Positions 8,182 to 17,145 are shown, counted from the stretch's first letter. The stretch: 64,000 nucleotides of DNA from an uncultured Chryseobacterium sp. (GCA_913778275.1 CAJYWN010000003.1:18029-82028); one strand, 5' to 3'. Notes: generated by a model from the sequence alone, not told the origin. Made by a program: numbers and translations.

Positions 8182-9936
8182 TTAATTTACACCATGCATC
8201 ATTTTCTTTAAGATCGGTGAAATTAAAGCTAAGATTACTGCTGCAATACCACAAAGAACTACGAATACCATGAAGAATTCAAATAAGTTGTGGATTTCAA
8301 ATCCTGCAAAAGTAGGATTTTGTAAAGGCAATTGCGCTTTTTCGAATGCTGCTACCTGATCTGGGGTCAATGTAACTTTCTTATCTAAAACATCCTGAAG
8401 GTTTACCCCAATTTCCTGTGCTTTGGAAAACTTGTCTCCTGTTGCAGGAATTAGTGCTCCTAACGAACCCGCCAAAGCATATCCTGCGGCATTGGAAATA
8501 AAGAAAACACCGTATAGCAACGAAGCAAATCTTTTCGGAGCCAGTTTACCTACCAGAGATAACCCGATTGGCGAAAGGCAAAGCTCACCGCAAGTCTGGA
8601 TAAAATATAAAAGCATTAACCATTTAATCGCTAATAATCCTGAATTTCCAAGATCTTTTACATTGTGTGCAATGATAAAATAACTTAAAGCGATCAACGC
8701 AAGGCCCATTGCCTGCTTCATCGGAGAAACCGGCTCTTTGCCTCTTGCTCTTAATTTATCCCAGATTAAACTGAAGGGAACGGCTAATAATACAACGAAG
8801 ATCCCATTGAAAATCTGCACCATTGAAGGCGGCATATTCCATCCAAAGATATTTCTGTCCGTCTGGTTGTCTGCAATAAACGTTAATGAAGAACCTGCCT
8901 GCTCGAAAGCTGCCCAGAAGAAAATAATAAAGAATGATACAATATAAATTACCCAGATTCTCTGTCTTTCTACTTTATTTTCAGCAGAAGTCATGATTAA
9001 GAATGCTAAGGAAATACCTGCCGCGTAAATGAAAGGATAAATAATTCCTTTGATTAATTGTCCCATTTCTACCGCTTTGAAACCAAATTCTCCAACAAGA
9101 AGATATCGGAATACAAAGAATAAAACAATAAATAATGCTCCTGTAATTCCTAATGCCGCTCCGGAGAATTTAGCAGTCTGCGTTTCTCCTTCTTCAAAAT
9201 CTGCACTGGTATTATGTTTCGGTAACCCTCCGATGGGTCTTCCTTCCGGAGTTACTACATATTTGTTTTTAAGGATAAAGAATGTTACGGTACCGATGAT
9301 CATCGCAATGGAAGCGGCAAGGAATCCCCATTTGAACGCGAATATATCTCTTACTCCTGTAGTCGCATCTTTTACATCCCCTAAATAAGGACAGATAAAC
9401 TGACCCAAAAATGCTCCGATATTAATTCCCATGTAGAAAATCGTGAAGGCAGAATCCAGCTTAGATTTTTCCTGTTTAGGGTAAAGGCTTCCCACCATTG
9501 AGGAAATGTTCGGTTTAAAAAAGCCGTTACCGAAAATGATGATGAAAAGGGCAAGCCACATAAACATTTTTGCGCTGTCAATGCTTCCTGAGAAAGTAGA
9601 GGCACTGATGAACAGTAAGAACTGACCGATGGCCATTAATGATCCACCGATAAGGATCGCATTTCTGTTACCGATATATTTATCTGCAATGAACCCTCCC
9701 AAAAGCGGGGTAAGGTAACATAAAGCTAAAAATCCTCCATAGATGATTGCTGCATCAGCTTCTTTTATTAATAAGGAATTTACCATGAAGAGCGTTAACA
9801 ATGCTCTCATTCCATAAAAGTTGAAACGCTCCCACATTTCTGTTCCGAATAAAACCCATAATCCTTTCGGATGTCTGGATCCTTTATTCTCTACAAACTC
9901 ATCCTGTTTCGGACTTAATGCTTCAGTATTATCCAT
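8182..9936 (-). CDS. POT family proton-coupled peptide transporter (second of three)
   Basis: 584 residues from the ATG at 9936. The frame is open to a TTG at 9969, but that codon lies inside the -7 promoter box, so the ATG is chosen. The ExxERF motif (EMWERFNFYGMRA) is near residue 35 and GNGFFKPNISSMVGSLYP is the second signature. After helix 6 it has a hydrophilic loop (around VTPEGRPIGGLPKHNTSADF), and near the C-terminus an insert of about 50 residues between the last helices. The role is uptake of small peptides. It has its own promoter and terminator. Confidence 0.95.
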   Translation of the reverse strand: MDNTEALSPKQDEFVENKGSRHPKGLWVLFGTEMWERFNFYGMRALLTLFMVNSLLIKEADAAIIYGGFLALCYLTPLLGGFIADKYIGNRNAILIGGSLMAIGQFLLFISASTFSGSIDSAKMFMWLALFIIIFGNGFFKPNISSMVGSLYPKQEKSKLDSAFTIFYMGINIGAFLGQFICPYLGDVKDATTGVRDIFAFKWGFLAASIAMIIGTVTFFILKNKYVVTPEGRPIGGLPKHNTSADFEEGETQTAKFSGAALGITGALFIVLFFVFRYLLVGEFGFKAVEMGQLIKGIIYPFIYAAGISLAFLIMTSAENKVERQRIWVIYIVSFFIIFFWAAFEQAGSSLTFIADNQTDRNIFGWNMPPSMVQIFNGIFVVLLAVPFSLIWDKLRARGKEPVSPMKQAMGLALIALSYFIIAHNVKDLGNSGLLAIKWLMLLYFIQTCGELCLSPIGLSLVGKLAPKRFASLLYGVFFISNAAGYALAGSLGALIPATGDKFSKAQEIGVNLQDVLDKKVTLTPDQVAAFEKAQLPLQNPTFAGFEIHNLFEFFMVFVVLCGIAAVILALISPILKKMMHGVN

Positions 9937-9966
9937 TTTTATATTGTTAATTTTTGTTAAGACTGA

Positions 9967-9996
9967 CAAATATAGTTTTTTTTAGGTTTTCGGCAA
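9967..9996 (-). promoter_or_regulatory. Promoter: TTG-N19-TATATTTG (minus strand)
   Basis: Read leftwards, TTG (9996-9994), a 19-nt spacer and TATATTTG (9974-9967) form a canonical flavobacterial promoter 30 nt before the transporter ATG at 9936. Confidence 0.7.
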
Positions 9997-10017
9997 GGTT
10001 TTAATTTTATAATTCAA

Positions 10018-10047
10018 TAAAAAAGCTGCAGAATAACTCTACAGCTT
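10018..10047 (-). terminator. Terminator after the third POT gene
   Basis: An imperfect stem AAGCTG / CAGCTT with an extra AGA/TCT pairing; the A-run at 10019-10024 is the U-tract for leftward transcription. Confidence 0.55.
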
Positions 10048-10071
10048 ATTTTCTGTTATATTTATCAAATA

Positions 10072-11727
10072 TTAATGCCCTTTTTCTTTCATGATTTTGT
10101 TTAATCTCTTCAACATCGATAAACCTAAAAGAGTGGCAAAAATCAATAAAGCAAAATTTACGAAGAAGTAATTCATCTTGTTATCATAATTGTACCAGGT
10201 ACTTGCCAGAATTCCGGAAAGTTTGTTTCCGACTGAGTTGGCGAGGAAAAATCCGCCCATCATTAAAGCGGTAATCCGTGCCGGGGAAAGTTTTGAAACA
10301 AATGACAATCCCATCGGTGAAAGGCAAAGCTCACCAACGGTAATCACTCCATACCCTGCAACCAGCCACCAAGGTGAAACCTTCACGGCACCATTGTCGC
10401 CGGCCCAAACCGCAAGAACCATTACCAGACATGATAATGCTGAAATGAATAATCCCAGAACAATTTTGGTTGGAGTCAACGGCTCTTTTCCGCGTTTTCT
10501 TAAAAATGCCCAGAATCCAACAACAACAGGCGTTAAAGCTATGACCCAGAACGGATTGATGGATTGAAATAATTCCGTGTTGTATAAGTAGGTTTTTACT
10601 TCAGGATTTTTCTCTAATTGTGCGCGCTGTTCAGGAGAAATATTTTTAAAATAAATATCCTTTCCCTGTACCTTGATTGTTTTACCGTCTTTATCTTTCT
10701 GCGACTGGAACTGATCATCATAAAAAGGAACTTCCTTGTCTTCATAACTTTTCCCTTCAACCATGTAAATTCCTTCCAATGGCTTTTCCATAGCGACAGG
10801 AACGCTTCGGTCCGTGTAATAGTTGGCCCATCTTGTTAAAGCTGTTCCGTTCTGCTTGAAAACTGCCCAGAAAAACATGCTGATTAAGAAAACCGATAAC
10901 AAGGCTCCAATGGAAGACTTTTCATCCGGTTTTGCTTTAAAATACAACGAAGCATAAAAATAAATAACCGGTACGCAGGCAAAAATAAAGGCATCCGTAT
11001 TGTCGCTTCCGAAAATATTTCCCGGTATTATCCAGCCGATTGCTCCGGCAACAATAGCAGGCAGAAAAACTTTAACTAAAATTTCAGAAAGCTTGGTGTC
11101 GCCTTCCTGTACAGGTTTCATCTGAGCTGCATGAATATAATGTTTCCTGCCGATGGTAAAAATTACCAGTCCGATCAGCATCCCGACTCCGGCCGTGATG
11201 AAAGCTTCACCCCAACCGAATTTATTCCGCATGAATGCCGCAATGATATTACAGATAAACGCTCCGATATTGATTCCCATATAAAAAATATTATAGCCGG
11301 AATCCTTGTTGGCTTTATAAGGTTCCTCGGAATATAAATTTCCAAGCAATGTTGAAATGGTAGGCTTGAAAAAACCGTTTCCGATAATAATTAATGCTAA
11401 TGAAGAATAAAAAAGAGTAAGATCTTTAAAGACACCCATCCCGATGTAGCCGGCTGCCATTAACACGCCTCCCAGATAAATGGATTTGATATATCCCAGA
11501 ACCCGGTCTGCAAGAAATCCGCCGATAAAGGGAGTTAAGTAGGTCAGAGCAATGTAGGTTCCGAAAATATCGTCTGCGGTTTTGTCGGGAAGTCCGAGGC
11601 CACCTTTTACGCCGGTTGGTTCAATCACATACAACACAAAAATTCCGAGAATCAGATAGTACCCGAAACGCTCCCACATTTCCGTAAAGAAGAGGAAAGG
11701 CAATCCCTTAGGATGTTTAGTCTTCAT
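10072..11727 (-). CDS. POT family peptide transporter (third of three, with a large loop)
   Basis: 551 residues. The start of the POT motif is present (TEMWERFGYYLILGIF) but the Gly after YY is replaced by Leu. The second signature GNGFFKPTISTLLGNLY is intact. Unlike its two neighbours it carries a long soluble insert of roughly 80 residues (about 305-390, rich in Lys, Asp and Gln) between transmembrane segments, and it ends early without the C-terminal extension. It should import peptides; the loop may change specificity or contact an envelope partner. It is separated from the next POT gene by a terminator and a promoter. Confidence 0.93.
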   Translation of the reverse strand: MKTKHPKGLPFLFFTEMWERFGYYLILGIFVLYVIEPTGVKGGLGLPDKTADDIFGTYIALTYLTPFIGGFLADRVLGYIKSIYLGGVLMAAGYIGMGVFKDLTLFYSSLALIIIGNGFFKPTISTLLGNLYSEEPYKANKDSGYNIFYMGINIGAFICNIIAAFMRNKFGWGEAFITAGVGMLIGLVIFTIGRKHYIHAAQMKPVQEGDTKLSEILVKVFLPAIVAGAIGWIIPGNIFGSDNTDAFIFACVPVIYFYASLYFKAKPDEKSSIGALLSVFLISMFFWAVFKQNGTALTRWANYYTDRSVPVAMEKPLEGIYMVEGKSYEDKEVPFYDDQFQSQKDKDGKTIKVQGKDIYFKNISPEQRAQLEKNPEVKTYLYNTELFQSINPFWVIALTPVVVGFWAFLRKRGKEPLTPTKIVLGLFISALSCLVMVLAVWAGDNGAVKVSPWWLVAGYGVITVGELCLSPMGLSFVSKLSPARITALMMGGFFLANSVGNKLSGILASTWYNYDNKMNYFFVNFALLIFATLLGLSMLKRLNKIMKEKGH

Positions 11728-11786
11728 AGTTGATAAATTTCAAATTTCACAAATATAGAATTTTAAAAATAATAATGGGATTTTAT

Positions 11787-11794
11787 TAACTTTG
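11787..11794 (+). promoter_or_regulatory. -7 element (TAACTTTG) of the toxin-antitoxin pair
   Basis: TAACTTTG fits TAnnTTTG and ends 18 nt before the antitoxin start; no clear -33 TTG. Confidence 0.45.
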
Positions 11795-11812
11795 GATAAA
11801 ATAAGATGAAAA

Positions 11813-12058
11813 ATGGAAATCACATTAAAAGATCTAGAAAACAATATCAGAACACTTCCGGAGAATTTTTATGAGGAAGTAAATGATTTTATTGATTTTT
11901 TGAAGCATAAACATTTTAAAGAAAAACAATATGAAGTTCCAGAATGGCAACAAGAGGAGGTAAAAAGAAGGATTAATTATTCTCAAAATAATCCTCAAAG
12001 TTTTGTTTCCGAATCTGAAATGGATGATTACTTAAGAAGTTTAGAACATGGCGATTAA
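11813..12058 (+). CDS. Putative antitoxin (DUF2281-like)
   Basis: 81 residues, acidic and helical. The N-terminal part (LKDLENNIRTLPENF, then EVNDFIDFLKHK) follows the DUF2281 pattern of a short helical antitoxin that ends its domain in FLK and continues with a charged tail. The stop overlaps the start of the RelE/ParE-type gene by 11 nt, as in type II toxin-antitoxin operons. It should bind and neutralise the toxin and perhaps repress the operon, though no classical DNA-binding motif is evident. Confidence 0.75.
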   Translation: MEITLKDLENNIRTLPENFYEEVNDFIDFLKHKHFKEKQYEVPEWQQEEVKRRINYSQNNPQSFVSESEMDDYLRSLEHGD

Positions 12059-12350
12059 ATTAATTTATAACCGTTTTGTTAAAGATGATCTTAAGGAAAT
12101 CAATAAGTGGTATAAAGAAATAAATAAAGAATTGTGGAATAGTTTTAGTAAGGAATTCCGTCTGAAAATCAATCTCATTAAAGAAAATCCTTTATCGTTT
12201 GAATTGAAATATAATAATATTAGAATCGTTTTTCTAAAGAAATTTCCCTATGGAATTCATTATTTATATAACGCAGAAGAAAACTTAATTGAAATATACT
12301 CTGTATTTCACACTTCCAGAGATCCTGAAAAATGGCAAGAAAGAAAATAA
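12048..12350 (+). CDS. RelE/ParE superfamily toxin
   Basis: 100 residues, the standard size. It shows the ParE/RelE layout: an N-terminal strand (KLIYNRFVKDDL), two helices (KEINKWYKEINKELWNSF), then strands NIRIVFLKKFPYGIHYLYN and LIEIYSVFHTSRDPEKW. The ending HTSRDPEKW is typical of the ParE-like branch, so the target could be gyrase or mRNA and cannot be decided here. It overlaps the upstream antitoxin by 11 nt and is closed by a strong terminator, giving a self-contained module. Confidence 0.88.
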   Translation: MAIKLIYNRFVKDDLKEINKWYKEINKELWNSFSKEFRLKINLIKENPLSFELKYNNIRIVFLKKFPYGIHYLYNAEENLIEIYSVFHTSRDPEKWQERK

Positions 12351-12386
12351 AATCCGAATCTTAAATTGAAGATTCGGATTTTTTTA
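12350..12386. terminator. Bidirectional terminator between the toxin and the DPP IV gene
   Basis: A 13-bp perfect stem (AAATCCGAATCTT / AAGATTCGGATTT) with a 6-nt loop, T-run on the right and A-run on the left, serves both converging genes. Confidence 0.85.
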
Positions 12387-12405
12387 TGGTTAAATTTTAT
12401 CTGAA

Positions 12406-14535
12406 TTACAAATTCTCCAAAATAAAATCAGTCATTTTCTGGTACAGCTGAGGTCTTGTCTGCCCACCGTAAATTCCGTGGTTTTTATCAGGATACGCCA
12501 TAAAATCAAATTGCTTTTTATTTTGAATCAACGCTTCAGAGAATTGCATGGAATTCTGAAAATGTACGTTGTCATCGGCTGTTCCGTGGATTAATAAGAA
12601 TTTTCCTTTTAACAAATTCGCATATTCGGTAGGAGAGTTCTTATCATATCCGTCAGGATTTTCCTGCGGTGTTCTCAGGAATCTTTCCGTGTAAACGGAA
12701 TCGTAAAATCTCCAGTTGGTAACCGGTGCAACCGCAATTCCCATTTTGAAAACATCCGCACCTTTGGTCATCGCTAAGCTCGTCATATAACCACCGAAGC
12801 TCCATCCGAACATCCCAATTCTTGATTTATCAATATAAGACTGATTTCCAAACCATTTAGCCGCTGTAATCTGATCTTCAATCTCATATTTTCCCAAATT
12901 CATGTAGGTCACTTTCTTGAATTTGGCGCCTTTATAGCCTGTTCCGCGGCCGTCTACGCAGGCAACAATATAGCCCTTTTGAGCTAACATCTCAAACCAA
13001 AGCGCATTGCCGTTGTCCCAGGAATTGGCAACCTGCTGAGATCCCGGTCCTGAATACTGGAACATGAACAACGGATATTTTTTATTTTTATCAAAGTTTT
13101 TAGGCTTAATAATCCATGCGTTCATCTGATCTCCGGCTTCGTTGGGAATCGTTAAAAACTCTTTTTCAACAAATTGATCCGCTTTCAGTTTCTGAAGCTG
13201 GGCATCGTTATTCTGAAGTTCCTTTACTACTTTTCCGTTTCCATCCTTTAGAACAAAAGTATAAGGTCTTGAAGCGGTAGAAGATGTCTCGATGAAATAA
13301 TTATAATTTTTGCTGAAGCTTGCGGAATTATTACCTTCAGCATTGGAAATAAGCTGAGATTTCCCGTTTTCGATATTTACTTTGGAAACCACTTTGTTGA
13401 TGCTTCCTTTCTCGGTTGTCTGAACGTAAATTTCTTTTGATTTGGGGTTGTAGCCATAATAATCGGTAACTTCCCAATTCCCTTTGGTAACCTGCTTTTT
13501 CAGCTTCCCGTCTTTGTCGTACCAGTACAGATGGCGGTTTCCGTCTCTTTCGGAACCCCACAGAAAAGAATCGTCTTCCAGGAATTCCAACGTAGGACTG
13601 TCGGTATCGATCCATTTTTCATCCGTTTCGGTGAACAATTTCTGTACAGTTCCGTTTTTCGTATTTACTTTTAAAACATCGGAAGCATTCTGAATTCTTT
13701 CGGATGTTATCAAAACGATTTCATCTGGTTTTGCCGTCTGAATAACGTTAGGAATATAATAATTTTTAAATGAGCTTAAATTTAAAGAAATTGTTTTTCC
13801 ATTGTCCAAGCGATACAATTGTGCCGAAACTTTAGAGTTTTTTTCTCCCGCTTTCGGGTATTTGTAACGCATTTCGGAAGGGTAAAGCGTTTTACCGTAA
13901 ATCGGTATATAAATTTCCGGAACTTCGCTTTCATCAGATTTTACAAAAACAATCGCATCAGAATTTTTCGTCCATTCATATTGTCTGGCGTGCCCGAATT
14001 CTTCTTCATACACCCAGTCTGCAAGTCCGTTAATAATTGAATTTTTTTTACCGTCCGTTGTAATCTGTGTGATTTTTCCCGAATTTAAATCCTGGTAAAA
14101 TAAATTGTTCTCAGCAATAAACGCAACTTTGGTAGCATCGGGCGAAAATCTCGGCTCCTGAACAAATTGTCCTTCATTTAAAGCAACTGTTTTTCCGGAT
14201 TTTAAATCTTTAATTTCAAACTTCCCAAGAAACGAATGCCTGTAGATAGGCTCGCTCTCTTTCAGAAGGAGAATTTTGGATTCATCATCAGAAAATTCAT
14301 AGCTTTCAAACTGGCCATCCACAATATTTCCTTCCTTTTGAGAAGTTTTGTACGAATATTTTGCAATGCCTCCCTGTTCGATAACCAGATAATTCTCCCC
14401 GTTTTTCATGGAAGTGATTCCGGCAATGCCTTTTCCACGGTAATATCCGGAGTATATCTTGTCTAAAGTGATTTCTTGTGCGGCTAAGCTTTGAAATGCA
14501 GCTGCTATCGTAAGCGTTAATATGAATCTTTTCAT
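12406..14535 (-). CDS. Dipeptidyl peptidase IV (S9B serine peptidase)
   Basis: 709 residues. The enzyme removes N-terminal dipeptides, preferably with Pro or Ala second, in the periplasm; a signal peptide ends around AAFQSLAAQ (residue 19). The N-terminal beta-propeller (about 40-450) includes DWVYEEEFG, whose glutamates bind the substrate amino terminus. The C-terminal alpha/beta-hydrolase has the nucleophile in GWSFGG (Ser579), the acid in GTADDNVHF (Asp654 or 655) and His686 in DKNHG. Dipeptides made here fit uptake by the three neighbouring POT transporters. Length and motifs are complete. Confidence 0.95.
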   Translation of the reverse strand: MKRFILTLTIAAAFQSLAAQEITLDKIYSGYYRGKGIAGITSMKNGENYLVIEQGGIAKYSYKTSQKEGNIVDGQFESYEFSDDESKILLLKESEPIYRHSFLGKFEIKDLKSGKTVALNEGQFVQEPRFSPDATKVAFIAENNLFYQDLNSGKITQITTDGKKNSIINGLADWVYEEEFGHARQYEWTKNSDAIVFVKSDESEVPEIYIPIYGKTLYPSEMRYKYPKAGEKNSKVSAQLYRLDNGKTISLNLSSFKNYYIPNVIQTAKPDEIVLITSERIQNASDVLKVNTKNGTVQKLFTETDEKWIDTDSPTLEFLEDDSFLWGSERDGNRHLYWYDKDGKLKKQVTKGNWEVTDYYGYNPKSKEIYVQTTEKGSINKVVSKVNIENGKSQLISNAEGNNSASFSKNYNYFIETSSTASRPYTFVLKDGNGKVVKELQNNDAQLQKLKADQFVEKEFLTIPNEAGDQMNAWIIKPKNFDKNKKYPLFMFQYSGPGSQQVANSWDNGNALWFEMLAQKGYIVACVDGRGTGYKGAKFKKVTYMNLGKYEIEDQITAAKWFGNQSYIDKSRIGMFGWSFGGYMTSLAMTKGADVFKMGIAVAPVTNWRFYDSVYTERFLRTPQENPDGYDKNSPTEYANLLKGKFLLIHGTADDNVHFQNSMQFSEALIQNKKQFDFMAYPDKNHGIYGGQTRPQLYQKMTDFILENL

Positions 14536-14651
14536 TTTTTATTTTAAAACTTTCAAATATAACAATTTTATGAATGGCAGAAAAAGTATAAAAACCGAAC
14601 CTTTGGCAAAAAAATTGAATATAAAAACATAATCAATATCAGATAATAATT

Positions 14652-15125
14652 ATGGAAACGAATGCTTTTAACCAAAAACTAAACCGATACGATTTAGGAA
14701 ATACAATTGTATATACAGGCTTTTCCAGCTATCAGGATGCCCAAGAATGCGCTCAGAGAAAAAATGGCGAGTTGGTGGAAGTGGGTTTCAAAGACGGTAA
14801 TGACAACCCTGAAATTTGCAATGAAGCCAACCTGCTGGATAAAAAACTCCATTATTTCGTGGATGCAGGCGAAGAATATAAATTTATTCATTCATCAGAT
14901 CCCGGATTTAAAAAATATGCAGATGAGTTGCAGAAAATAAAAGCGAAACTCCTGCAGTCTCCTCCTGATGAAAGATATCTGGCCAATTTCGAAATCGAAA
15001 ACACGGAAGATCCAATTGTAGTTCTTAAAAATGATCATTTTGAATCGGTCACTTCAAGAGAACGGTCAAAATATCTGAAACATGCAAATGTATATGAAAT
15101 AGGGGTTTCGATACCAAAATCTTAA
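14652..15125 (+). CDS. Hypothetical protein
   Basis: 157 residues, not recognised. It has no signal peptide or membrane segment, is rich in Asn, Asp and Lys, and looks cytosolic. The start (RYDLGNTIVYTGFSSYQDAQECAQRKNGELVEVGF) suggests a small alpha/beta domain; the middle carries many charged residues. It is followed 11 nt later by a DUF6496 gene, so the two are probably co-transcribed up to the terminator at 15334. I assign no function. Confidence 0.75.
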   Translation: METNAFNQKLNRYDLGNTIVYTGFSSYQDAQECAQRKNGELVEVGFKDGNDNPEICNEANLLDKKLHYFVDAGEEYKFIHSSDPGFKKYADELQKIKAKLLQSPPDERYLANFEIENTEDPIVVLKNDHFESVTSRERSKYLKHANVYEIGVSIPKS

Positions 15126-15136
15126 AATATGATATT

Positions 15137-15328
15137 ATGAGCAAGAACAAATATTCAGACAAAGCTCAGGACAAAGTAGAGAAAGTAATGCACGAATTCA
15201 AGGAAGGAAAGCTGAAGTCTTCTTCCGGAGATAAAGTGAAAAGCAGAAAGCAGGCGGTTGCCATAGGAATTTCTGAAGCAAGAGAAGAGGGCCTGAAAGT
15301 GCCTAAAGAAAAAAAGAAAAAAGATTAA
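15137..15328 (+). CDS. DUF6496 domain protein
   Basis: 63 residues, very basic. It matches the small DUF6496 family as I recall it: KAQDKVEKVMHEFKEGKLKSS, then KVKSRKQAVAIGISEAR and a Lys-rich tail. The function is unknown; the composition suggests nucleic-acid binding. It follows the hypothetical gene at 14652 by 11 nt and is closed by a strong terminator. Confidence 0.85.
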   Translation: MSKNKYSDKAQDKVEKVMHEFKEGKLKSSSGDKVKSRKQAVAIGISEAREEGLKVPKEKKKKD

Positions 15329-15333
15329 TTCAT

Positions 15334-15369
15334 AAAAACGCGGCATGAAAATTTTCAGGCCGCGTTTTT
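15334..15369. terminator. Bidirectional terminator
   Basis: AAAAACGCGGC pairs with GCCGCGTTTTT, and the loop contains a self-complementary TGAAAATTTTCA that extends the hairpin. It has a U-tract in both directions. Confidence 0.85.
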
Positions 15370-15389
15370 ATTTGTAACAAATGTTATCG

Positions 15390-15444
15390 TTCGTCAGTTC
15401 GGGTGTTTTTCACAGCGAAGCGGAGAAAAATGTATCGAGAACCG
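15390..15444. repeat. Intergenic palindromic repeat (GTCAGTTCGGGTG...TCGAGAACCGG type)
   Basis: A stretch running from CGTCAGTTCGGGTG through CAGCGAAGCGGAG to TATCGAGAACCGG is an imperfect palindrome. I recall near-identical elements scattered between genes of many flavobacterial genomes. There is one copy in this window, between converging genes. Confidence 0.55.
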
Positions 15445-15480
15445 GCAACGTTATATAAATAGTTTAACATCAATCAAAAA

Positions 15481-17145
15481 CTATCCTTTGTAATTATAAA
15501 GCATCTGATAATACTCATCCGCCATTCGGTCACTGTTGAACTGATCTTTTACATCTTCCATCGAATTGTACTGGATTTTTCTCCATTTATTAGGGTTGTC
15601 ATAGTAAGCAGGAAGAATTTCATTTTCAAGAATTTCGTATAGTTTATTCATGTCATAATTATCCTGTTCATAGATGCTCATGTTCTCATAATCACATTTC
15701 GGCACAACGAAAGAATTTTCTCCATGCTTGGCAAATTCCGGGATCCAGCCATCGTCGGTAGAAAGATTTACCGAGCCGTTCATGGCAGCAGTCATTCCGG
15801 AAGTTCCGGAAGCTTCTCTCGGAACTCTCGGGTTATTCAGCCAAAGATCAGAACCCTGTTTCAGTAATTTGCTTAATGCAAGCTCATAGCCCGTAAGAAC
15901 AGCCATATTTTTATTGTTTTTGCTTTCTTCTACAAGACCATTGAAGACAGAAATTGCAGAGTAATCCATAGGATAGGGCTTTCCGGCAAAAATAATCTGT
16001 ACCGGATGTTTGGGATTATTCAGAAGCCTGTAAAACCTTTCCTTGTCCTGCAAAAGAAGATCAGCTCTTTTGTAACCGGCGAACCTTCTTGCCCATACAA
16101 TGGTAAAAATATTAGGGCTGAAAAGATTTCCGGTCTGGTCTGCAACCACTTTGAAAAGTCTCTTCTTAAGATGCTTTTTACGGTAATCAAAAACCGTTTC
16201 ATCGTTTTCATCTTTAGCATTATACAAAGGTTTGTCTGACCAGTATTTGAATTCCTGTGCATTTGTAATCGACTTAATTTCACAAATCCCTTCGTATTTG
16301 CTCCACATAGCTCTCGAAACATCACCGTGCAGCTGAGAAACGCCATTGGCGATATGTGCCATCTTAAGGGCACACAGCGAATGATTGAAACGATCATCGC
16401 CGGAACCTTCGATCCTTTTCACATCTTCCATGCTGAACCCGGAAAAATAAGACATTTCATAACAAAGTCTCAAACTGTGTTTTTCATTACCGGCTTCTTC
16501 GGGAGTGTGGGTAGTAAACACAAGCTTTTCTTTTACCTTGTTCAGGTCTCCGTTGTATTTTTTTAACAAATGAAAGGCAGCAGGAAGTCCGTGAGCCTCA
16601 TTGAGATGATAAATATCTCTTTCCAGGTTCAATTCATCCAACAGCCTTGCACCACCTTTTCCTAAAAGGATATATTGGGCAAGTTTGGTAGACTCATTGG
16701 CGTCGTACAACTTATGGCAAATTGTTTTTGAGATATGGTCGTTTTCGGGAATATCAGTCGAAAGAAAAAACATCGGGGCCGTCTGAAAAATTTCAGGATC
16801 AAGATACCAAACCTTTACCCAAACCGGCGCACTGTGGATTTCAATCTGGAATTTTAAGCCTGTATCTTCAAGGAAACTGTACATTTTTTTGGTCCAGACA
16901 GGCTGTAAGGTCTGATCATGGTTTCTCGCCTGATCATAGTATCCGAATTTCCACAAAATCCCGATTCCTACAAGATCCTGCTTCAGGTTGTAAGCACTCC
17001 GCATGTGAGATCCTGCTAAAAATCCGAGGCCTCCGGAATATATTTTAAGAACCTGCTCTATGGCAAATTCCATTGAAAAATAGGCTACCTTTTTAGAGTA
17101 TTTGGGATTGATACCAAAAGGCATTTTAAAGTTTCTAAAATCCAT
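15481..17145 (-). CDS. Alpha-glucan phosphorylase-like GT35 protein lacking the PLP lysine
   Basis: 554 residues from the ATG at 17145 (the frame opens further to a TTG only). It belongs to the short alpha-glucan phosphorylase group (TIGR02094-like): YFSMEFAI near the start, GGLGFLAGSH, FTTHTPEEAGNEKHS, and VWARRFAGYKRADLLL near residue 350. The signature EASGTSGMTAAMNG is present, but the residue after Met, which holds pyridoxal phosphate as Lys in phosphorylases, is Thr452. Cofactor binding is thus not expected, and the true reaction (synthase-like, lost or regulatory) is open. It is also shorter than Thermotoga-type enzymes. It is transcribed alone. Confidence 0.85.
   Translation of the reverse strand: MDFRNFKMPFGINPKYSKKVAYFSMEFAIEQVLKIYSGGLGFLAGSHMRSAYNLKQDLVGIGILWKFGYYDQARNHDQTLQPVWTKKMYSFLEDTGLKFQIEIHSAPVWVKVWYLDPEIFQTAPMFFLSTDIPENDHISKTICHKLYDANESTKLAQYILLGKGGARLLDELNLERDIYHLNEAHGLPAAFHLLKKYNGDLNKVKEKLVFTTHTPEEAGNEKHSLRLCYEMSYFSGFSMEDVKRIEGSGDDRFNHSLCALKMAHIANGVSQLHGDVSRAMWSKYEGICEIKSITNAQEFKYWSDKPLYNAKDENDETVFDYRKKHLKKRLFKVVADQTGNLFSPNIFTIVWARRFAGYKRADLLLQDKERFYRLLNNPKHPVQIIFAGKPYPMDYSAISVFNGLVEESKNNKNMAVLTGYELALSKLLKQGSDLWLNNPRVPREASGTSGMTAAMNGSVNLSTDDGWIPEFAKHGENSFVVPKCDYENMSIYEQDNYDMNKLYEILENEILPAYYDNPNKWRKIQYNSMEDVKDQFNSDRMADEYYQMLYNYKG

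Noticed and set aside
9937..9969. Upstream TTG start for the second POT gene
   Set aside because: The codon lies inside the -7 promoter box; ATG 9936 follows it at a normal distance.
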